DNA of 64,000 nt. Source: Hyposmocoma kahamanoa (Eukaryota > Arthropoda > Insecta > Lepidoptera > Cosmopterigidae). A program made the translations under genes and the position numbers. The stretch spans positions 4,553,600-4,617,599 of the forward strand of contig NW_020653900.1 in assembly GCF_003589595.1 (NCBI RefSeq), written 5' to 3'. Of the stretch, positions 12,335-24,666 are shown piece by piece; position 1 is the stretch's first letter; every line of letters begins with the position of its first letter. A model generated the notes under the pieces. That model was not told where the DNA came from. It did no database searches and was given only the letters and a program-made list of their open reading frames with translations.

Positions 12335-12622
12335 AGCAGTAAAGCTTGTTGTGAAACAGTTTGTCCAGGGAAGTACAGTCACCTTATCTATTTCTGCCGC
12401 TAAGCAGTAAAGTGTGCATTACTGCGTCCAGCTTTGAAGGGCAAGGGTTCTGGTGAAATTAAAGGCACATGGGCTGGGGCTTGTCAACTTATGTCTGAGG
12501 GTGACGGGCGCAGTGGCAGTGCCCCTCAGATCTTTGTGATTTGAAGATCTCATTGGCATGGACAGGTGTGTTGCCTAACACCAGGCACACGGCTTGTTTG
12601 TTCCGTCACTTCGTATTGTAAA
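12335..12622 (+). mobile_element. Family A repeat, near full length
   Basis: Starts at AGCAGTAAAGCTTGTTGTG and ends TTGTTCCGTCACTTCGTATTG. All landmark blocks are present, with CAGGCACACGGCTTGTTTG near the end. Confidence 0.85.
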
Positions 12623-12949
12623 ATGATAATATTATTTACATAATTTAAGATGCATTCATCAATGTGATCTGTCAAAAATGTATAGGCATAGACATCTATA
12701 CACACTCTAGGGCAAACATAGAATACAATACAAAAATTCTTTATTGTATACCAAAAAGGAAACAAATACAATACAATTAAATTAAAAATAAGCACTGGTA
12801 CAATGGGCGGTCTTATCGCTTTAAGCTATTTCTGCCAGACAACCTTTGTATAGAAGTAATTATATAATTCACAGGAAAAAGACGGCGGTGTATGAAGAAT
12901 TACTAATCGATAGATAAAAATTTATAAATAAATGCAAATATACATATAT

Positions 12950-13110
12950 AGGAAATGAAACTATTTTTCCGATTTAAATCGCGTATATTTGTTTTTTCAA
13001 ACAAACTGACGTTTCAGGCCCTTTACAGGTCCCATGGTCACGGTTGAGTTTCATTTCCTATGTGTAACAATCGCGAAAACCTAAGAACTCGATATACGAG
13101 TATATATTTT
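12950..13110 (+). repeat. Family B repeat with a terminal inversion
   Basis: GGAAATGAAACTATTTTTCC, CAAACTGACGTTTCAGGCCC and CAGGTCCCATGGTCACGG in order, as at 22793. Unlike that copy, it is followed by the reverse complement of the outer end (TTTCATTTCCTATGTGTAAC, AATCGCGAAAACCTAAGAAC). The copy therefore begins and ends with inverted versions of the same sequence. Confidence 0.75.
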
Positions 13111-13130
13111 CTCGATATTTATATTATATA

Positions 13131-13176
13131 GGTTTTATTATGTATAAATATACATATATTTATACATAATAAAACC
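13131..13176. repeat. Perfect 22-bp inverted repeat with a 2-base loop
   Basis: GGTTTTATTATGTATAAATA begins the left arm (13131-13152). The right arm 13155-13176 is its exact reverse complement and CA is the loop. It directly follows the family B copy. Confidence 0.93.
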
Positions 13177-13289
13177 AATATATATATAATGAATATTGTA
13201 AACTACTGTATATTCTTACACCTATAAATATAAAATTTCTGAAACATAATTTCAAAACTTAAAATACCTAAGCAGTTCACGTCACACTA

Positions 13290-13885
13290 AAGTTAGGTAG
13301 TGTTCTTTTACCATATTTTTGAATATATTCAATGATTTCACTTGTTAAATAAACAAAGGTAAAATGTTCCACAAACAAATAGCCTGAACAGTAAAGGACT
13401 TGTCGTAACACAGGGAGGTATGCAATTTCATCTGAAATTGGAGAGTGGAAGATGAGAGCAGAAGTCGGGGGTTGGATTGATGGGCGAATTCAAATCGCTC
13501 CTTAAGATAAGGTGGTGTGTGAGGAATGAATAAGATGCCATAAAGGAGATTAAGAATATGTGTATTCCGGCGAAGTCTAATGGGTAACCACTTCAGCTCC
13601 TTGAGGTAAATGGAAACAAGATCAAATTTCCTCAGACCTTAAATGAAACGGATGCATAAGTTTTGTAGACGTTCAAGCTTGTTGAGCAGTTCTTCGGTTA
13701 AATCTAAATAATAGACATCAGCACAGTCAAGAGTTGGAAGAAGAAGAGTTTGGGCAAGTGCAATTTTCGTGGCAACAGGCAAGAAATTAAGTGACAGTCT
13801 AAGAGATGTGGCAGACGCAAACAATTTGCTATTGGTCTCAACTAATTGAGGTGCCGAAGATAGCTGCATGTGCAAACCAGGCAGA
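13290..13885 (-). pseudogene. Non-LTR retrotransposon reverse transcriptase, 3' end of ORF2 (5'-truncated relic)
   Basis: On the minus strand, 13875 down to 13639 encodes a frame containing VATKIALAQTLLLPTLDCAD and LLNKLERLQNLCIRFI. After an in-frame stop at about 13639 the same frame goes on with GLRKFDLVSIYLKELKWLPI, RRNTHILNLLYGILF and PPYLKERFEF, down to about 13300. This is the pattern of the region C-terminal to the reverse transcriptase in LINE ORF2 proteins (hydrophobic 'LLLP.LDY.DV.Y' followed by 'LERLQN.C.RFI.GLR'). The finger, palm and YADD catalytic region and the endonuclease are missing, as usual for a 5'-truncated insertion. It lies antisense within Lst2 intron 1 and is not functional. 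Confidence 0.8.
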
Positions 13886-13999
13886 TGAGATTAAAATTAA
13901 TAAAATTGATGCCAGAATCATTTAGGAGTTTAAATCATATAATATTGTTGACTCTGAGTTCTAATTAGTTATGTATGATTGCAATTGTCCAATTCCTGA

Positions 14000-14300
14000 T
14001 TACAGCGATGAAAGGTATCACAGGCCCTGAATAAACAAATAAAAAATGTATTTAATTACGATATCAAACTGTCCTTCAATTTCAATGTGCACTGTCTTCC
14101 TGTGTTTATATTGATGTATGGACAACGGCACATCAGACTACACATTTTTATTCCAAAATCGCCTCGATTGCAACAGAACAAGATACGTCAATGTGTAGCT
14201 TGATGTGCTGGCGTGTGTACAATTTATAAAATATTACCTTAATTAAACACTTGTGTATATGTAGGTATGTACTGATCGAATTTTATTTTTATTGAATTTC
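14000..14300. other. Intronic stretch, nothing recognised
   Basis: AT-rich noncoding DNA. Confidence 0.5.
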
Positions 14301-14304
14301 GAAA

Positions 14305-15690
14305 GTGACGGGTGAGACATTTTGACTCCTTGTTTCATGAACTTTATGTAATTTCTCCCTAACCATTGTTTAATTAGACTTAAAATGAAAATATCATGAA
14401 ACCAGACAGGCCATTCAAATGCGACTATTTATTTACATAAATTTATGACATTATTTATACTAACAACTTTTAATTTTCTAAGTGTGACGGGTGGGACACT
14501 CACGACACCCGCCTGTTTGAGTTGATGGCTTCATTGCCAAGATCAAGACAAATTATGAATATTTTGTTCAGCAAGTTTTTCATATGCGATAACTTGAATG
14601 TTAAAGTTATAATTTATATATACACTTAATTAATAACTTTGATAAATTTTAAGGAAATTAATATGTTAACTTGTGATGGGTGGGACAAGTTACAATTGAA
14701 TACACAGAATTAATAAAATTGCTCTGTTAATATGAGATCCATCGCTAGTAAGCAAATGTTTTATAATATTTGTCTTATCAAGACATTTTAGCATAAAAAA
14801 ACAGAATTAAAGAACTGATAAAGTAATCCTACTATTTTTCTTGAAGCACTCATAGATATATGACGACCTGAAATCAAAGCACATCACATACGTGTATGTG
14901 AAATGCGTTAATAAATTTGTAAAATCCTTTCGCAATTTTATTTCTTTTCCCATCCACCTTGATAATTTTCCACGCTGACACCGGTCAATAGTTTGTTACT
15001 GAACGAAAACGACGCCTAACTTTGTTTTACTAAACGATTTTATTTTTTATTTCCCGCTAAATAAACTTCCTACAATGTTTCTAAAAGAAAGAAAATAACA
15101 TGAGCTCTCAAATTATATTTTTGTAATGTCATTAAAATATATATATAACCGTCATTGTGAATAAAAACCGCCGAAGTATTTTAATAACCGGCAATCTATC
15201 TCACCACCGCTACACATGTCTTTCAACCCTGACATTGGCAAAATCGTCGCGCAAAACGACGGAGCCATAGACACAAAAGTTGAAGTTGAATATATAGTTA
15301 GAACTAGTGGAGAAAGACTTTTCATGAATTTCCTGATGCTAAAAATCATCAGGAAAAATGTTGTTACTTTTTGATTGTCTTTTTTTATGTGTTATAATGT
15401 CTTAATTATGAGAAGAAATATAAAAAAATTGCTTGCAAATGATGGATCTACATATAAACAGTGTATTTTTTAAAATTCTATGTATTCAAATGTAACTTGT
15501 CCCGCCTGTCACAAAATGGTGTACCAATCGTACCAATTTAACACATCAATATTAAACTCCGAAATTAAAGCAACTGTTACACCTAGTAAACATCATAAAA
15601 ACTCGAATCCATAAAAATACAAACATTTATTCAAAGAAAAAACGTTCAGCAGTGTGTCCCACCCATGGCTGTGACGGATAGGACACACTT
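14305..15690. repeat. Cluster of TGTGACGGGTGGGACA motifs, partly at ~180 bp spacing
   Basis: GTGACGGGTGAGACA at 14305, TGTGACGGGTGGGACACT at 14483 and TTGTGATGGGTGGGACA at 14671 are spaced 178 and 188 bases apart on the plus strand. The reverse form TGTCCCGCCTGTCACA is at 15499. Both orientations sit together at 15653-15688 (TGTGTCCCACCC and TGTGACGGATAGGACACAC). The first three could be the conserved box of old satellite-like monomers. No coding frame spans the region. Confidence 0.5.
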
Positions 15691-16540
15691 TCAAATCTCA
15701 ATATTTACATTCCTATTTACGTGCACAATTACCAACCAAGCCATAATAATGACCCTTAGCATAATTGTTACTTTTACAAAAGTAAATGCCAATAGATTGC
15801 ATATTTACTGTTTAAAATAAAAATATACATATATGTTTCATTGTTACAGGTGGAACTTGAAATTAGTATTTATTGAAACTTTAATGACTCCTCACCATAT
15901 ATACTTCCATGCAAACACTTATCACTATTTTAAAATTCATAAATTGTGTTTTCTTCGACAGTAATAACTTTTTTAGAAAGACGCACAAATAACCGCGAAA
16001 ATTGGTGTTAATATTATAAGAAAAAATGCTTCACTGTAGACGACATCACTACTGTGACTGCGTTAATGAAGACAAAAAATACAATAATTGTACAATATCC
16101 GAAAAATGTCATTTATTTCTAATGATTTGATTTATTGGGCGTATTCTAGTCATACAATTAAAACCAAATAGAGTTATTTATTTTTTTGAACCGCGGTGTC
16201 ATTTTCGCTGGAATTTGTAACTTTGAACACTATCAAATGCTGATTGACGTAGACATTGACTCAAATTTTCAATCTGTTTCCTCCATGTAAATTCACAATA
16301 AGATGTACATTTTCCTTATCTTAAAATAATAAGTTTTATCAATGAATCATCTTCTAGTATACTTTTACGTAAATGGTGTTATCTTAATTACCCCAATGTG
16401 TTATTGATAAACATAATAATTGTTTTATGTAAAAGTTTTAATTTAAAGTAGGATAAAGTATAATGCAAAGTGCACATAATGTGTGAAATTCCATAAATCC
16501 AATTGAAGATTCAGTATCTTGCTTTGTATTATTGCATTTA
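15691..16540. other. Intronic stretch, nothing recognised
   Basis: AT-rich noncoding DNA without an assignable repeat. Confidence 0.5.
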
Positions 16541-16809
16541 ATGACGGGACAAACAAGTCGTGCGCCTGATGGTAAGCTACACACTTGTCCATAACAGCTG
16601 CAGTACCACCCGGAGTTTTAAATCGCAAAGATCTGAGGGGCACTGACACCGCGCCTGTCACCCTGAGACATAAGTTGACAAGTCCCATGTGCCTGTAGTT
16701 TCACCAGCACTCTTACCCTTCAAAACCGGAATGCAGTAATGCTCACATTACAGTGCACAGGTGGCAGTACTTCCCTGGACGAACTCTTTCAAAGAGCTCT
16801 ACTGCTTCT
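16541..16809 (-). mobile_element. Family A repeat, near full length
   Basis: Reverse orientation: ATGACGGGACAAACAAGTCG to AAAGAGCTCTACTGCTTC, with all landmark blocks. Confidence 0.87.
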
Positions 16810-19800
16810 GATCCGTTTGCCGTGCAAAATAAGGTTGCTTCAGTTTTTTTTTCAGAGAAGCATATAATGTTCTACATTTAATAGATATTCAGGTGCTGTT
16901 GGTAGATGCGGAAGACGTAAGATGCTAATTAAAATATATTTCATGCATTGTAGAGTACAGAATAATTGTAATTTTTTTATTAGTAGAATCGACGTCATAG
17001 CATCTGTTTTGCGTGGGTTGCGTTACAGGGTTCAGCCCTTGCAGCACTATTGACACTGATAACACTGATTTCTGATGACTAATTGCATTATTTACTTATT
17101 GTTGAACAGCTATATTATGAAAGGTATATCATACCTACAATAAAGCCGTATGTGATCATAGGTCAAAAGTGCTTTTATCACTTGAAAATGAACTCTCAAA
17201 ATAAATACTCTACTAGTGTTCACTACCTAATTTCCATTGCAATTTTTATTATTTACGTATTCGTGTTTTTGACGTGCAATATTATTTAATATTCGAGTAC
17301 CTATTGTATCGTGAAATATTATGGAATAATTACATGATAATATACTTGAATATTTAAATAATAAAAATTGCCATGGAAATTCACTACTCCGAGAATGACC
17401 GTTCTCTCCTAATTATGCATACAAAAATTATCAATTAAAGTTTCATTCTTAGAATCTTTACCTACCTCCTGAATATAGACGTCATTTTGCAGATGTCGCC
17501 TTATTACAACATATAAAGGCTCTGAATAAGCTAACCTTCAAGCAATTACTCTGCAATCTCATATTGTAGTCTCCATATCTGCATCTCAATCGTCTGTCAT
17601 TGTTATTTATTTATTTTACATTTAATAGTTAGTCATGTATTATGTGTTATACATGTATATTGTATGAATGTTTATATGAAAGGTGTAAATTATGTATCAT
17701 AGTTATCTATGAACTTTGAACCTATTTGTTTTTAATTTTAGCTTGTCATGTCATGCACTGCTTGTATTTTTTTTGTATTCAGCTTTCCAGTTGACTGGTA
17801 TGGTATGCCTAATTCCATTAAATTCGCAATTTCTACTGTTTTGTGTGCAATGACGTCAAAATAAATAAAAAACATATGTATAGTATTTAATAATATTTAA
17901 AATAATTATATAAATTCAAATCATTCATTCCATTAGGATGGTCGTTAAATATTACAATATTATTAATGTACGTATGTTCAATTGCAATATTATTAATGTA
18001 TATGTATTTTGCATTCAAATTAGTTTAAAATAAGTGATTAACCCCTTTTAACATATACAGTTTCCTTGTTGGATTGTGACGTCACATCTTCCGTCTTTGT
18101 CTCACGTGCAGATGGGTGGTTTATTCTTGTTCGCGCACTTTCACTTTTTCGCCACTTTCCCAATTTAGCGGTTGTTCTGCCAAATAATTCGGAGTTCAGC
18201 AATAATTGCACGCATGGATACACACAGACGTACCTACTACAATGCAAATTTTGTACACATTTTGAAAAAAGTAAGGTATGAGAAGTGAATTTTGTTTCAA
18301 ACTAAGTATATATTTTAAGCCTTTTTATAAAAAAAAAGTTTTTTTAGCTTTTATGTACATTGCTAATTGCAATTTATTCTTGATTAGGTTTTGTGCAATA
18401 ATCCTACTTAATTCTAATTGTAGAATATGGTTAAATATTATACTTTTTATATTAATAATATACTAATATTATTTTAATAATTAGTACATACAATTACAGG
18501 TTTATGCAACAAACGCAACCATCGTATTTTAATCAAAGTTACAAATTGAAAATACAACAATTGCTTTAATTTACCGTAATTACTGTAATAATAATATAAA
18601 TCATTGACAATCCGTAAAACTCTCAAATTAACTTGCTTCATATTTACACAAAATTCGTAGTAAACCTCAGAATGCATATTCTGGCGCGATAAGATAAAAG
18701 TGTACAGTCAAGCAGACAAGTGCGCAACTGTAATAATAGAAGTATACTTGTATATCACAGTTCATTAGGGATATGACTGTATAATAATATAACTTATTTC
18801 ACACTAAAGTTACTAGAAAATATTCCTAGATTAATCTACTATTGAAAAATTAAACATAATTGCATAATATTAATGTCAGAAAGTAATAGTTTCATCACAC
18901 TTTCACAAAAAACGAATCATGCAAGTACCGAATGCGACGCGTTATATGAAAGATAAATATCTTACCCTCTTTTTTGTGTTTATTATTGACATTATGATAT
19001 TGCGCGGTGTACAGAGAAATCGGTAATAGGTTTATGCCGTTTTATATACCGTTTTTTTTTCCTTATTATAAGCGATGTTATATATGTTATAACTAGAAGA
19101 AACTACAGGCATAGGAATTTAAAACCCTTGTGTGCCACTGCCAGAAAGGCATTTGTGACATTAAACACATGTCTCTAGGTGACGGTTACCACTTGCCTAC
19201 TTTGTTAAGTAGAATACTTAAAAAAAAGTATTATGTCACGTTAATTTGCGTATCTTAATATCTTGGTTACTATACCTGTACTGGGTGCAAGAAAAGGTCC
19301 GATCTAATTCAGGTGGTGATTGATTATACTGATAATGACTTACAACTTTAGAAGAAAAATAATTAAAGTCGTTAATACTAATGAACGTAGTTTTATATTG
19401 GTAGCAAAAGAATGTTCAAGGAAAAGTGGCCCTAGTTTGGCATATACACGCAGGTACAGGTTCTGTTAGAAAACAGGAAAGTTTCTTTGTTTCGATCGTT
19501 GTATTACATTGTTGTATTACATAGTTATTTTACAATAAATAAATGAATATCATATTACTACTACGATATTCAATAAAACGTCATGATATTCACTAAAATC
19601 ATGAGACTTTTTTTATTAAATGGTTTGTTACCGGGAAATGTTTTTGTAGCACCCTGAATTTTTTTGGCAATCTTAAAATTGCACAAAAAAATTGGCGAAG
19701 AATGCATTTTTCAACCCTATTGTACGTTGACAATGAACACAAACCACAGCATAGATAGTTTATATTGTTATGTGGTTAAACTACTGATAAATACAAGTGC

Positions 19801-20144
19801 CTTATCAATGACTATTGGAAAAAAAATGTTTAAAAATGATTTCTTCGACTTTTATTATTCATGTTGTCTATGATGTAGATCTCCTTGCAAAAAGTGTGCA
19901 CTGCAATTTACTATGGTTCTCAATAACGTATTCATAAGACATTGCGTCGCTTGATATTGAAGCAACTAGCATGTAACGGTAGAACAAAGTAAGAAGTTTT
20001 CGCATCGATATGTTATCACTTGTGTGAGAAGTTTAGTTTGTTAAATATAGTGTGTCGGTCCACTGTGAAAGTGGTATTCAAGGGAATTTGTATGAATTAA
20101 ATATTCTTTATACTATATTCAAATATGTTATACAATGACTTTTA
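16810..20144. other. Long intronic stretch without a recognised element
   Basis: AT-rich noncoding DNA. The segment around 17500-17880, ending CAAAATAAATAAAA, resembles a retrotransposon 3' end but shows no protein remnant. Overlapping ORFs at 18038-18281 on both strands are unrecognised and probably chance. Confidence 0.45.
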
Positions 20145-20415
20145 TCATACCAAGTAACGGGTGTTAAGCGACACGCCTGTCTATAGCAGTTGCAGTGTCA
20201 CGCAGAGCTATAAATCGCAAAGATCTGAGCGACTCTACTACTGCGCCTGCCACCCTAAGACATAAGTTGACAAGTCTCATGTGCTTGTAATTACGCCAGC
20301 ACTGTTACCCTTCAAAACCCGAACGCAGTAACGCTTACATTACTACTTGGCGGCAGAAATAGGTCTGGTTTCAGTACTTCCTTGGACGAACTCTTTCCCC
20401 AGGAGCTTTACTGCC
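20145..20415 (-). mobile_element. Family A repeat
   Basis: Reverse orientation: ATACCAAGTAACGGGTG to AGGAGCTTTACTGCC. The CGTGCGCCTGATGG segment near the start is deleted. Confidence 0.83.
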
Positions 20416-20888
20416 ACATATCAGTAAATGTAAGACATGTACGCCAGTAATGATTTATTTTGACGTTCCAGTCTTTTTTTTCGGTTAGGTATCCTGAATC
20501 AAAGAAACCGAAATTTCTGCAATTTAAAACGTTATTGACATAACTAAGCGTAATATTTTACTATATAGTCACGAAAAATCACTCGTAGCGTCACAAATAT
20601 AAACATAATGGTCACATAATAATTACACAGCGGTATAAGTGGTATTTCGTATTATAGAAAAGGATAGGGAAAACATTTAAAAAAATGTGTTAAAAATGAA
20701 AGAGCTCAACTAAATGAAATGAAATTAGGCGACTGTTTGTGTTGGATGTCGCGTTGTTTGTACAGAAAAAATACGCACAAGGCCTACGTAAACAGTCGTG
20801 TAATCGGAAAGCGAGTGATACCAGAACCGCGTGGATTGGACCAAAAACGAGCACACGGCGAGTGTAAAGCATCGAACGCATAATATTA

Positions 20889-21361
20889 GGGGTTAAAGTA
20901 TGAAATTGCCGTTTTATTGCAATANNNNNNNNNNNNNNNNNNNNNNNNNNNNNNNNNNNNNNNNNNNNNNNNNNNNNNNNNNNNNNNNNNNNNNNNNNNN
21001 NNNNNNNNNNNNNNNNNNNNNNNNNNNNNNNNNNNNNNNNNNNNNNNNNNNNNNNNNNNNNNNNNNNNNNNNNNNNNNNNNNNNNNNNNNNNNNNNNNNN
21101 NNNNNNNNNNNNNNNNNNNNNNNNNNNNNNNNNNNNNNNNNNNNNNNNNNNNNNNNNNNNNNNNNNNNNNNNNNNNNNNNNNNNNNNNNNNNNNNNNNNN
21201 NNNNNNNNNNNNNNNNNNNNNNNNNNNNNNNNNNNNNNNNNNNNNNNNNNNNNNNNNNNNNNNNNNNNNNNNNNNNNNNNNNNNNNNNNNNNNNNNNNNN
21301 NNNNNNNNNNNNNNNNNNNNNNNNTTTTCAGTACAAATCGGCAATTTCATACTTTAACCCC
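20889..21361. mobile_element. Tc1/mariner-type MITE with terminal inverted repeats, interior lost to a gap
   Basis: The left end GGGGTTAAAGTATGAAATTG (20889 on) is matched by the exact reverse complement CAATTTCATACTTTAACCCC ending at 21361; arms are 27 bases with one mismatch. TA flanks both ends (20887-20888 and 21362-21363), the target duplication expected for Tc1/mariner elements. The interior is almost all N, so whether a transposase is present cannot be seen. Confidence 0.8.
20925..21324. other. Assembly gap, exactly 400 N
   Basis: A run of 400 N inside the inverted-repeat element. The three long open frames that cross it are artefacts of N. Confidence 0.99.
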
Positions 21362-21363
21362 TA

Positions 21364-22489
21364 TTATATCGATCAATATAACAGAAAAAAAAACAAAATG
21401 TTACAATCCAAAAATTCTTTTATTAGTTACATAAATTATAACAAAACATTATTAAATTAAAATGTAATAAAATACATTATTTCATGTATGTAAGTACATG
21501 CAATAATTTTTTTCGAGGGTCTAATACAAGCCAATATCGTCCGTGTTTTGTACAAAGGGCGAAAGCGCCTTTTACGATGTCGCCATCTTTTGCACACAAC
21601 ATAGATCTAACACGCATTTTCTGCACTGATGTAAAAATTGTAATTTGCAGATTGTAATTTATAGTACGTAAATGCCGTCGTTATGTCTATTGATTACAGA
21701 TATTAGTATAGTTAGCGCTAGTGCGCTTTTCTAACTAAAGCAATATTAAATTATAAAAATATCAGTCTATAACAAAATATCAAAATAATCAGCAAATTAA
21801 GACATGTGTTTGTTTAGTGATGGGTAATAAATAAATAAACAAATAACAAATGTTACTTGTTACAGCGATACGTATATAATACCTATATGTTAATTTAAAA
21901 AATGGCACGGGTTCTATGAAATGTGTTAGTATTTATTTTGATGTGAAATAAAATAATCAGAAGGTGACTACAATCCATTTAGTCCCTTATAAAGTATCTA
22001 GTTGTAAAATATCGATCACAATCGTAATAGTGTTTTGTAACAGTGATACGGCAAATAGTCACGCCAAAAGCTCACGCGACGTCTGGCTCGGAATTTGGGT
22101 CTCATATTTAGGACACTGGCCATGAAGCCACACCCTTAAACTAACAAATGATGACACGTTGTTTCAGCTCTGTTTATTGCGTTTGTTTACATTTCTCTGC
22201 TGTCACAGTGATTACTGGGTTTCTGAGAGTAGGTGTAAAGTCGTGCATTCTTGAAAATCCACTAAACGTGCCGAGCATTTGTCTCCGTCAGTGTCTTGTC
22301 CGTAGAGATAGAATAGATAGTTTCTGTGTACACCATTAATGGACTCACCACATGTATTCACACGGAATCGCCACGAGCCGGTCAGAATAACCTCTATGTC
22401 CATGCAATAAGAGGGAAAAAGACGTTTCGCTTTTCGCTACCGCTCGGATCGCCGGCGCGAAATGCTCATACACAATTCATCGTACACTT
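21364..22489. other. Intronic stretch, nothing recognised
   Basis: AT-rich DNA, with a slightly GC-richer patch at 22060-22480. Short ORFs there on both strands are unrecognised. Confidence 0.5.
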
Positions 22490-22640
22490 GACCCTCTTAA
22501 GGCGCTGAATACCGTCAATTACGTTTCACTTTAAAGCGTTTTTAGCAAGATCTGTTGAAATTGTGGCAGTAGAAAAAATGTGTATTATTCTTCATCATAT
22601 TATTATCTAAAATGTTGTTGTTTCCAAAACACTGGTACTT
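22490..22640 (+). repeat. Dispersed repeat, second of two direct copies
   Basis: Copy of the segment at 1603-1770: GCGCTGAATACCGTCAATTA, TTGTGGCAGTAGAAAAAA, TGTGTATTATTCTTCATCAT. Confidence 0.75.
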
Positions 22641-22792
22641 GACAGTCACTTAGTACTACAGACTGATCCTAAACTGTCATGTTTTATGTCTTCGGCCTTG
22701 TAACTGTTCTGCGGACTTCTAATATGATAAGCGTAGTAGATTTAATAAGCGTAGTTCCTCTTTCGTCTCACGTTGCCTAAATTCTAAAATTT

Positions 22793-22975
22793 TATCGAGT
22801 TCTTAGGTTTTCGCGATTGTTACACATAGGAAATGAAACTATTTTTCCGGATTTAAATCGCGTATAATTGTTTTTTCAAACAAACCGACGTTTCGGGCCC
22901 TTTACAGGTCCCATGGTCACGGTTGACTGAGGTGGTACAGTCTTCAACCAGTTATGTCTAATATTAATTGCAAAC
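22793..22975 (+). repeat. Family B dispersed repeat, most complete plus copy
   Basis: In order: TCGAGTTCTTAGGTTTTCGC, GATTGTTACACATAGGAAAT, GAAACTATTTTTCCGGATTT, AAATCGCGTATAATTG, CAAACCGACGTTTCGGGCCC, TTTACAGGTCCCATGGTCAC, then CTGAGGTGGTACAGTCTTCA and ACCAGTTATGTCTAATATTA. The copy at 42910-43077 is the same sequence in reverse orientation. No coding capacity; class unknown. Confidence 0.8.
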
Positions 22976-22979
22976 CACC

Positions 22980-24660
22980 CTATTTTTTCACTATAGTTAC
23001 AATAGTTATTAATTAAATACCTTATTTTTAATTTTACAAAGAAAACATTCCAATTTACGCTACATTAAGTTTTACAAATTATTTTATTGAATGAATTTTT
23101 ATTAAGTAATAATAAATTAAACTTAATAAAAATTCATTTTCAGTTCAGTTTCATTTCCTTCTAAAATTTTAGTTCTCCGCATATTATTCTTTCACACAGA
23201 TGACTTGTTGGTCATGGAGACATGACTTAAATTTGCACGGAGACTAGCAGTGCGCGCTGGAAAGAGCCTCGATAAATATCGGTATCTCCCATGATGCGTA
23301 TGATATAACCAAGAGTGTTGACCGGACCACGACGGAAGCCACGGCGTTTGTCCCAGTGCACACGTAAAATTACTCGAAATTGAATCATTCAATTGGTCCA
23401 TAAATTCGGCGTAAAGACATTCATGTTACTCAATGCCGGTCAATTGATATTTCATTACATTGAATTCTTTTTATCACGCCTATAGCTTTCCGAACGGAAA
23501 CAAACTGACCCGACCTGAACTGTTCTTGAATGAGAACAAACACAAGTGTAATTTTATTGTTACACCCTACAAAGCGAATAAATGTACGCCAAACTAATCG
23601 GCGGCATAGCATGAGTCTATTTTTGTATTATCCATGACCATTTCTGACTAGTCTCTCCAATTCGTCAAAAAAATTGAGATCATGTCTTTTTCGGGATTAT
23701 GCCATTTCCGTTTTCTTTTCTTCCGGCATCTTTCCACTTATCGGGTTTTTACTTGTGTAATTTTTTTGTAGAATTAGTTGTTGTTTTACCTCGTTAATTA
23801 ATATGTATAATTTCAATAATAATATGGGTGTTTCAGTTTTCCTCTATATTTTGCGTTGATACTAAATTGTTTTTCTACAGTATAGTTGATTCAGTTGACT
23901 TCTATTATTATAAAAACAAGTTTTCTTTTTTTTGGAATGGTATAAATATACGAGTATACGTGCATTTATTTCATTCATTAATTGCAACAACTGTTAGCAT
24001 TGTTATAATGATCCTTCACAGAGTGATAAGTTTATTGGTAATTCTTCAGATATAATTTCAGATTTATATTAGTGGTCTCTCGTTCTCTACATATATTAAC
24101 AGCAAACGTTTATGAGGAAGAAAATGATTAAGTACCAACTATGGAAAAATATTGTAAAACCCGCTTCAAAGGAAACATAAACTATAACATTCAGTTTCCT
24201 CATGTTACGTCTCTTGATAACAAACAGCATCAGGTGATTCAGTCAATGAATCACCTCTTCTCGTTCGAGTTTCTCTCAGGATTTGGAAGGCAGGAAATTT
24301 GGCTCGTACCCAAAAGTATGACTTCTCCACTCTCTCAGCGAATGTTAACGGCAGACAGTGTTGTAAACAACGCCTCATTGTTTTGATTTTTTTTATTATT
24401 CGCGCGAAACTTTTAATTACATTCTTACATTTATGAATGATATGCTCTTGGCGGTAGCCGTATAGCATTATATTTCCTTCTACGCTTGTTCCTGGACTTC
24501 TTTGTACGACCTCACCATTAAACTCCTTTCATTTGATTCATGTCAACGGTCGTATGGACGGTTTCCCGATACATATTACCACTATTAAGTGCACAAAATT
24601 GTGTAAAATTTTAATTGGTGTTAACTTCCAAACAAGTTTATCTTTCGAACGCTTAAATTT
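22980..24660. other. Intronic stretch with unrecognised ORF-like patches
   Basis: Around 23200-23400 (minus) the DNA is GC-richer. One frame (WDKRRGFRRGPVNTLGYIIR) looks protein-like but has stops nearby and no assignable family. 24140-24390 is open on both strands without a recognisable product. The rest is AT-rich. Confidence 0.4.
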
Positions 24661-24666
24661 TTTTGG

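Noticed and set aside
16443..16688. ORF of 81 residues, and similar ORFs in the same repeat (for example 24538, 40576, 41391, 47699, 52559, 55497)
   Set aside because: They all lie in family A copies and reflect the repeat sequence, not genes.
20886..21460. Three overlapping ORFs of 146-186 residues
   Set aside because: They exist only because the N gap contains no stops; the ends are terminal inverted repeats.
23192..23401. Exon of an unknown gene on the minus strand
   Set aside because: One frame is protein-like but has stops just outside, and splice sites are not convincing.
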